A DNA stretch of 64,000 bases, taken from NCBI GenBank assembly GCA_044228695.1, contig JBGAUK010000008.1, positions 5,523-69,522 of the forward strand, written 5' to 3'. This document shows, one piece after another, positions 61,698 to 64,000 of the stretch (position 1 is its first letter; every line of letters begins with the position of its first letter). The position numbers and the translations under genes were made by a program. The stretch comes from M0108 sp044228695. GTDB taxonomy: Bacteria > Pseudomonadota > Gammaproteobacteria > Chromatiales > Chromatiaceae. The notes under the pieces are model-generated. The model saw only the letters and a list, made by a program, of their open reading frames with translations, was not told the DNA's origin and made no database searches.

Positions 61698-61909
61698 GCC
61701 TGTTGAACTAACCGCGCCCTGCCGCGCCGAGGGTTCCCTGACGGCACGGCGTCGATAGTCCTTCCAGCGGGTGGCACATAGGATTCGGAGGGTCCCTGTC
61801 AGCAGGTTGTGTGCCTACATACCACGCCACGTCTCCAATTCTTTTCGATTCTCTTCGACTCGTCGATGCCTTGCAAGGGGGGCCCGTCCTGGACCACGGC
61901 GAATCCGTT

Positions 61910-63084
61910 CTAGCCCGCCGTCGCTGGCCGTCCCCGCGGGCGGCGGCGGGAGTTCTCGGTCATGCCCAGGTAGTCGAACACCAGGCGGACGTTGCGTGCC
62001 AAGCGTTGGAGGGTGGCGGCGACCGTGTCGCGGGATTTCGCCTTGATGGCACCGATGGCGAAGCGGCGTAGCGCGGTGATGTTCGCGGGACCGTGACCCG
62101 TGCGGATGGTGCAGCGGTCTTCGTCCCAGTTCCAGTCGAGGAGGTAGTGGCAGCTATTCTCGACGGTCCAGTGACCGCGGTTATAGGCCAAGACGGCCGC
62201 GGCATCGGCGCGGTCCGGGGTGTGGTCGGTGAGGCCGTAGACGGTTTCGATCGAACGCTTGCCGGTGGTTTTCTCGATCACGTCGCGTTCGATGACGAAG
62301 GCCTGGCCGACGCCCGGAAAGTTGAGGTAGTGGTTGAGACGGGTGGTGGTCCAGATCGCGCGCTGTTCGATGCGGCCATGCGCCAGGGTGAGGGGCTCGC
62401 GAAAATCGGGCTGGCCGCGACCCTCGAAGATCAGGCGGATATCCGCCAGCAGCGTCGGTTGGTTGTCTTTGACGGTGAAGACGTAGTGGGCGTCGTGCGC
62501 GAGGAGGTATTCGGCGAGCTTGCGCTGGGTCAACAGGGCGTCGGTGGTGATGGTCTTGCCGGTGATGTTCAAGGTGTCGAGGACCGGTATCACCATCCCA
62601 ATCTCGTTGGTTTGCTTGAGTTCGTCGCCGCCATCTACGGGCAGGGCGCCGACTTTTTTTGGGTGTAGCAGGTGTGGCTCTGGTGGCCGACGACGCCCAG
62701 CATGTGGGTTTGCCGGCCATCGTCATCGTCATCGATGGCGTGGCACATCGTCTTGCCGTCGATGGCCAGTGCCTCGTCGTCGGCGTGCTGTAGGTTCCAG
62801 CGTTGCAAGGCGCCGCTGAGGGCGTCCGGGTCCGTGCGGATGAGCACCTCGCGAAAAACGGTGCGACTGGGGACCGCGTAGCGGCGGTCGCGGTAGCGAC
62901 AACGAAAACGTGCCCGCGCCTGTTGACTCAAGTCCTGCGCCCACAGGCTAATGGCTTTGTAGCCGCGCATCCCGCAGAGGATGGCGCCGGCGGCGATTGC
63001 CAGCACCGTGGGCAGCGGGTGGCGCCGTCCCTGGCCGCGGCGCGGGTCGGGAATGTCGGCGAAACACTCGGATAGCGAAAGCAT
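61910..63084 (-). mobile_element. ISAs1 family transposase in two frames, joined at an A7 slippery site
   Basis: The first part starts at ATG 63084 (MLSLSECFADIPDPRRGQGR) and reads AIDGKTMCHA (first Asp) and HMLGVVGHQSHTCYTQKK, then ends early at 62635. The second part continues in the -1 frame with GALPVDGGDELKQTNEIGMV, the second Asp in TTDALLTQRK and the Glu in WTVENSCHYLLDW, to the stop at 61910. The junction is CAA-AAA-AAG (A7 at 62660-62654), the canonical A-AAA-AAG site, and a -1 slip gives one protein of about 391 residues. A stem of 8 pairs in 9 follows. The DDE residues all survive. No clear terminal repeats were seen; the 5' end is cut by the IS21 end at about 63109. Confidence 0.85.
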
Positions 63085-63108
63085 CTGGTCTGCGTATTCC
63101 ACGCCAAG

Positions 63109-63170
63109 ATGGACAGTGATTCCACGGCAAGCCGGACACCTGTTCCAGGGCAAACTGGACACCTGAAATA
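63109..63170 (+). repeat. IS21-type multiple terminal repeats
   Basis: Three copies of GGACA at 63111, 63134 and 63157, exactly 23 bases apart, within repeated units of the form GGCAA-n3-GGACACC. Tandem terminal repeats of this kind are typical of IS21 family ends. They lie upstream of the istA fragment and only about 25 bases from the ISAs1 transposase start. Confidence 0.6.
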
Positions 63171-63248
63171 GCGAGACGAGGCGCGGGATAACCGTGACAC
63201 TCCGGGGTTTTGACCCTGGAGGTGTCTGTGGCATACACGAGGTTATCC

Positions 63249-63764
63249 ATGCGCAAGATCGAAGAAGTTCTGCGGCTGCACCATGAGTGCGGCCGTACCA
63301 ATCGGGCGATTGCCCAGGCCGTGCGGACCTCGCCGACGACAGTCGGTGACTACCGGCGTCGGGCGCAACTGGCCAAGCTCCCCTGGCCGTTGCCAGACGG
63401 CATGAGCGAGGCAGCCCTGGAGGCGGCGCTGTTCCCGCCGTTGCCGGCGTCCAAGGTGAGTCGCCCGGAGCCCAACTGGGCGGCGGTCCATCGCCAGGTG
63501 GGCCGTTCTGGGGTCACCCTGGACCTGCTCTGGCAGGAGTACCGGGAGTGTCACCCTGACGGCTACCAGTACAGTGGCTTTTGCGCGCACTACCGGGCCT
63601 TTGCCCGGGCCCTGCCGGTCACCCTGCGCCAGAGCCATGCCCCTGGGGAGCGGTTGTTCGTCGACGACAGCGGCCAGACGGTCACGATCATCGACGTGGC
63701 CACTGGGGAGGAACGCCAGGCCCAGATCTTCGTGGCGGTGCTCGGGGCCTCCAGTTACACCTAG
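63249..63764 (+). mobile_element. istA: IS21 family transposase IstA, 3' truncated
   Basis: The first about 171 residues of IstA. ATG 63249 gives MRKIEEVLRLHHECGRTNRA, an HTH region (NRAIAQAVRTSPTTVGDYRR) and the first catalytic Asp region in GERLFVDDSGQTVTIID. The frame stops at TAG after VAVLGASSYT, where related proteins continue. The break is sharp and is followed by unrelated AT-richer sequence, so another element appears to have inserted here. istB is not seen. Confidence 0.85.
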
Positions 63765-64000
63765 GAGCCAATTGCAAAATTTCGCAGTGCAGAGATTTTC
63801 GTCCCGCAGCGGGGAGTAAAAAAAGAAGCGGAGGGGGTATCGCCGGCCAAAGGCTGGTAAAATGAAGCGGTTAGCAACGATTCATTCCGATACCCAAGAT
63901 GGATACTACCGGTAAATCCCGTTTGTCGCAATTCTGGAACCACCTGCAGCACGAGCTGTTCCCCTTTCTGCGGGAAGAGGATCACCTGGCGTTGAGCCCG
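63765..64000 (+). mobile_element. Start of a third insertion element (partial)
   Basis: From 63765 the sequence changes to GAGCCAATTGCAAAATTTCG, a possible terminal sequence, then a non-coding stretch, and at 63899 an ORF starts MDTTGKSRLSQFWNHLQHEL and runs off the window after 34 codons. The context (abrupt break of istA) and the short leader suggest a transposase, but I cannot assign a family. Its other end lies outside the window. Confidence 0.45.

Noticed and set aside
1..64000. CRISPR arrays
   Set aside because: No regularly spaced direct repeats with unique spacers were seen; the 23-base periodic repeats at 63111-63161 are IS21 ends.

Overview
The window is a GC-rich chromosomal segment of an anoxygenic phototroph. 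Bacteriochlorophyll genes, the puh genes for a type-2 reaction centre, light-independent protochlorophyllide reductase, oxygen-independent HemN and a complete-looking Nuo complex together point to a purple bacterium, most likely a gammaproteobacterial purple sulfur bacterium (Chromatiaceae type). This placement is by inference from gene content and protein style; no 16S rRNA gene is present.

Layout. 1-10056: nuoG (5' end cut by the window) to nuoN, respiratory complex I. 10057-13315: a doubtful small ORF, a Uma2-family nuclease, and an iron-sulfur oxidoreductase paired with a DUF3501 protein. 13513-19301: on the minus strand hemW (no normal start codon), a UvrD-type helicase, and an nnrS-dnr nitric oxide unit with a Dnr/Fnr-like box. 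19667-22461: an unknown lipoprotein coupled to an FAD oxidoreductase. 22546-27452: uvrA, a YajR-like transporter and ssb. 27465-30910: rmlBACD for dTDP-L-rhamnose. 31098-34702: an exported protein, prfC, a BolA/IbaG protein, a small unknown and tRNA-Val(CAC). 35003-35264: a compact minus-strand unit (promoter with dyad, 49-residue peptide, strong terminator) that simple gene calling would miss.

35446-59944 is the photosynthesis gene cluster. The leftward arm is bchG - pucC-like - bchP - small membrane protein - ppsR - bphP. The rightward arm is bchF - bchN - bchB - bchH - bchL - bchM - lhaA - puhA - puhB - puhC - puhE - small ORF - hemN - bchJ - acyl-CoA-ligase-like gene. Most neighbours overlap by 1-26 bases, which suggests translational coupling. 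The two arms diverge from 42796-43061, where two near-identical PpsR-type boxes sit over the -35 elements of oppositely directed promoters. The local repressor PpsR has no cysteine, and the adjacent bacteriophytochrome has a helical output end instead of a kinase; I infer light control rather than thiol redox control. bchN carries an in-frame amber codon just before a cysteine that ligates the catalytic cluster.

60033-64000 is an accessory end: a frameshifted DUF6946-like gene, a cysteine-rich MerR regulator with an HMA-like partner lacking CxxC, a MITE-like hairpin, and nested insertion sequences (an ISAs1-type transposase split at a canonical A7 slippery site, an IS21-type istA fragment, and the start of a third element). 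Interrupted genes occur at several places, so base-level errors in the assembly are a real alternative to biological explanations.
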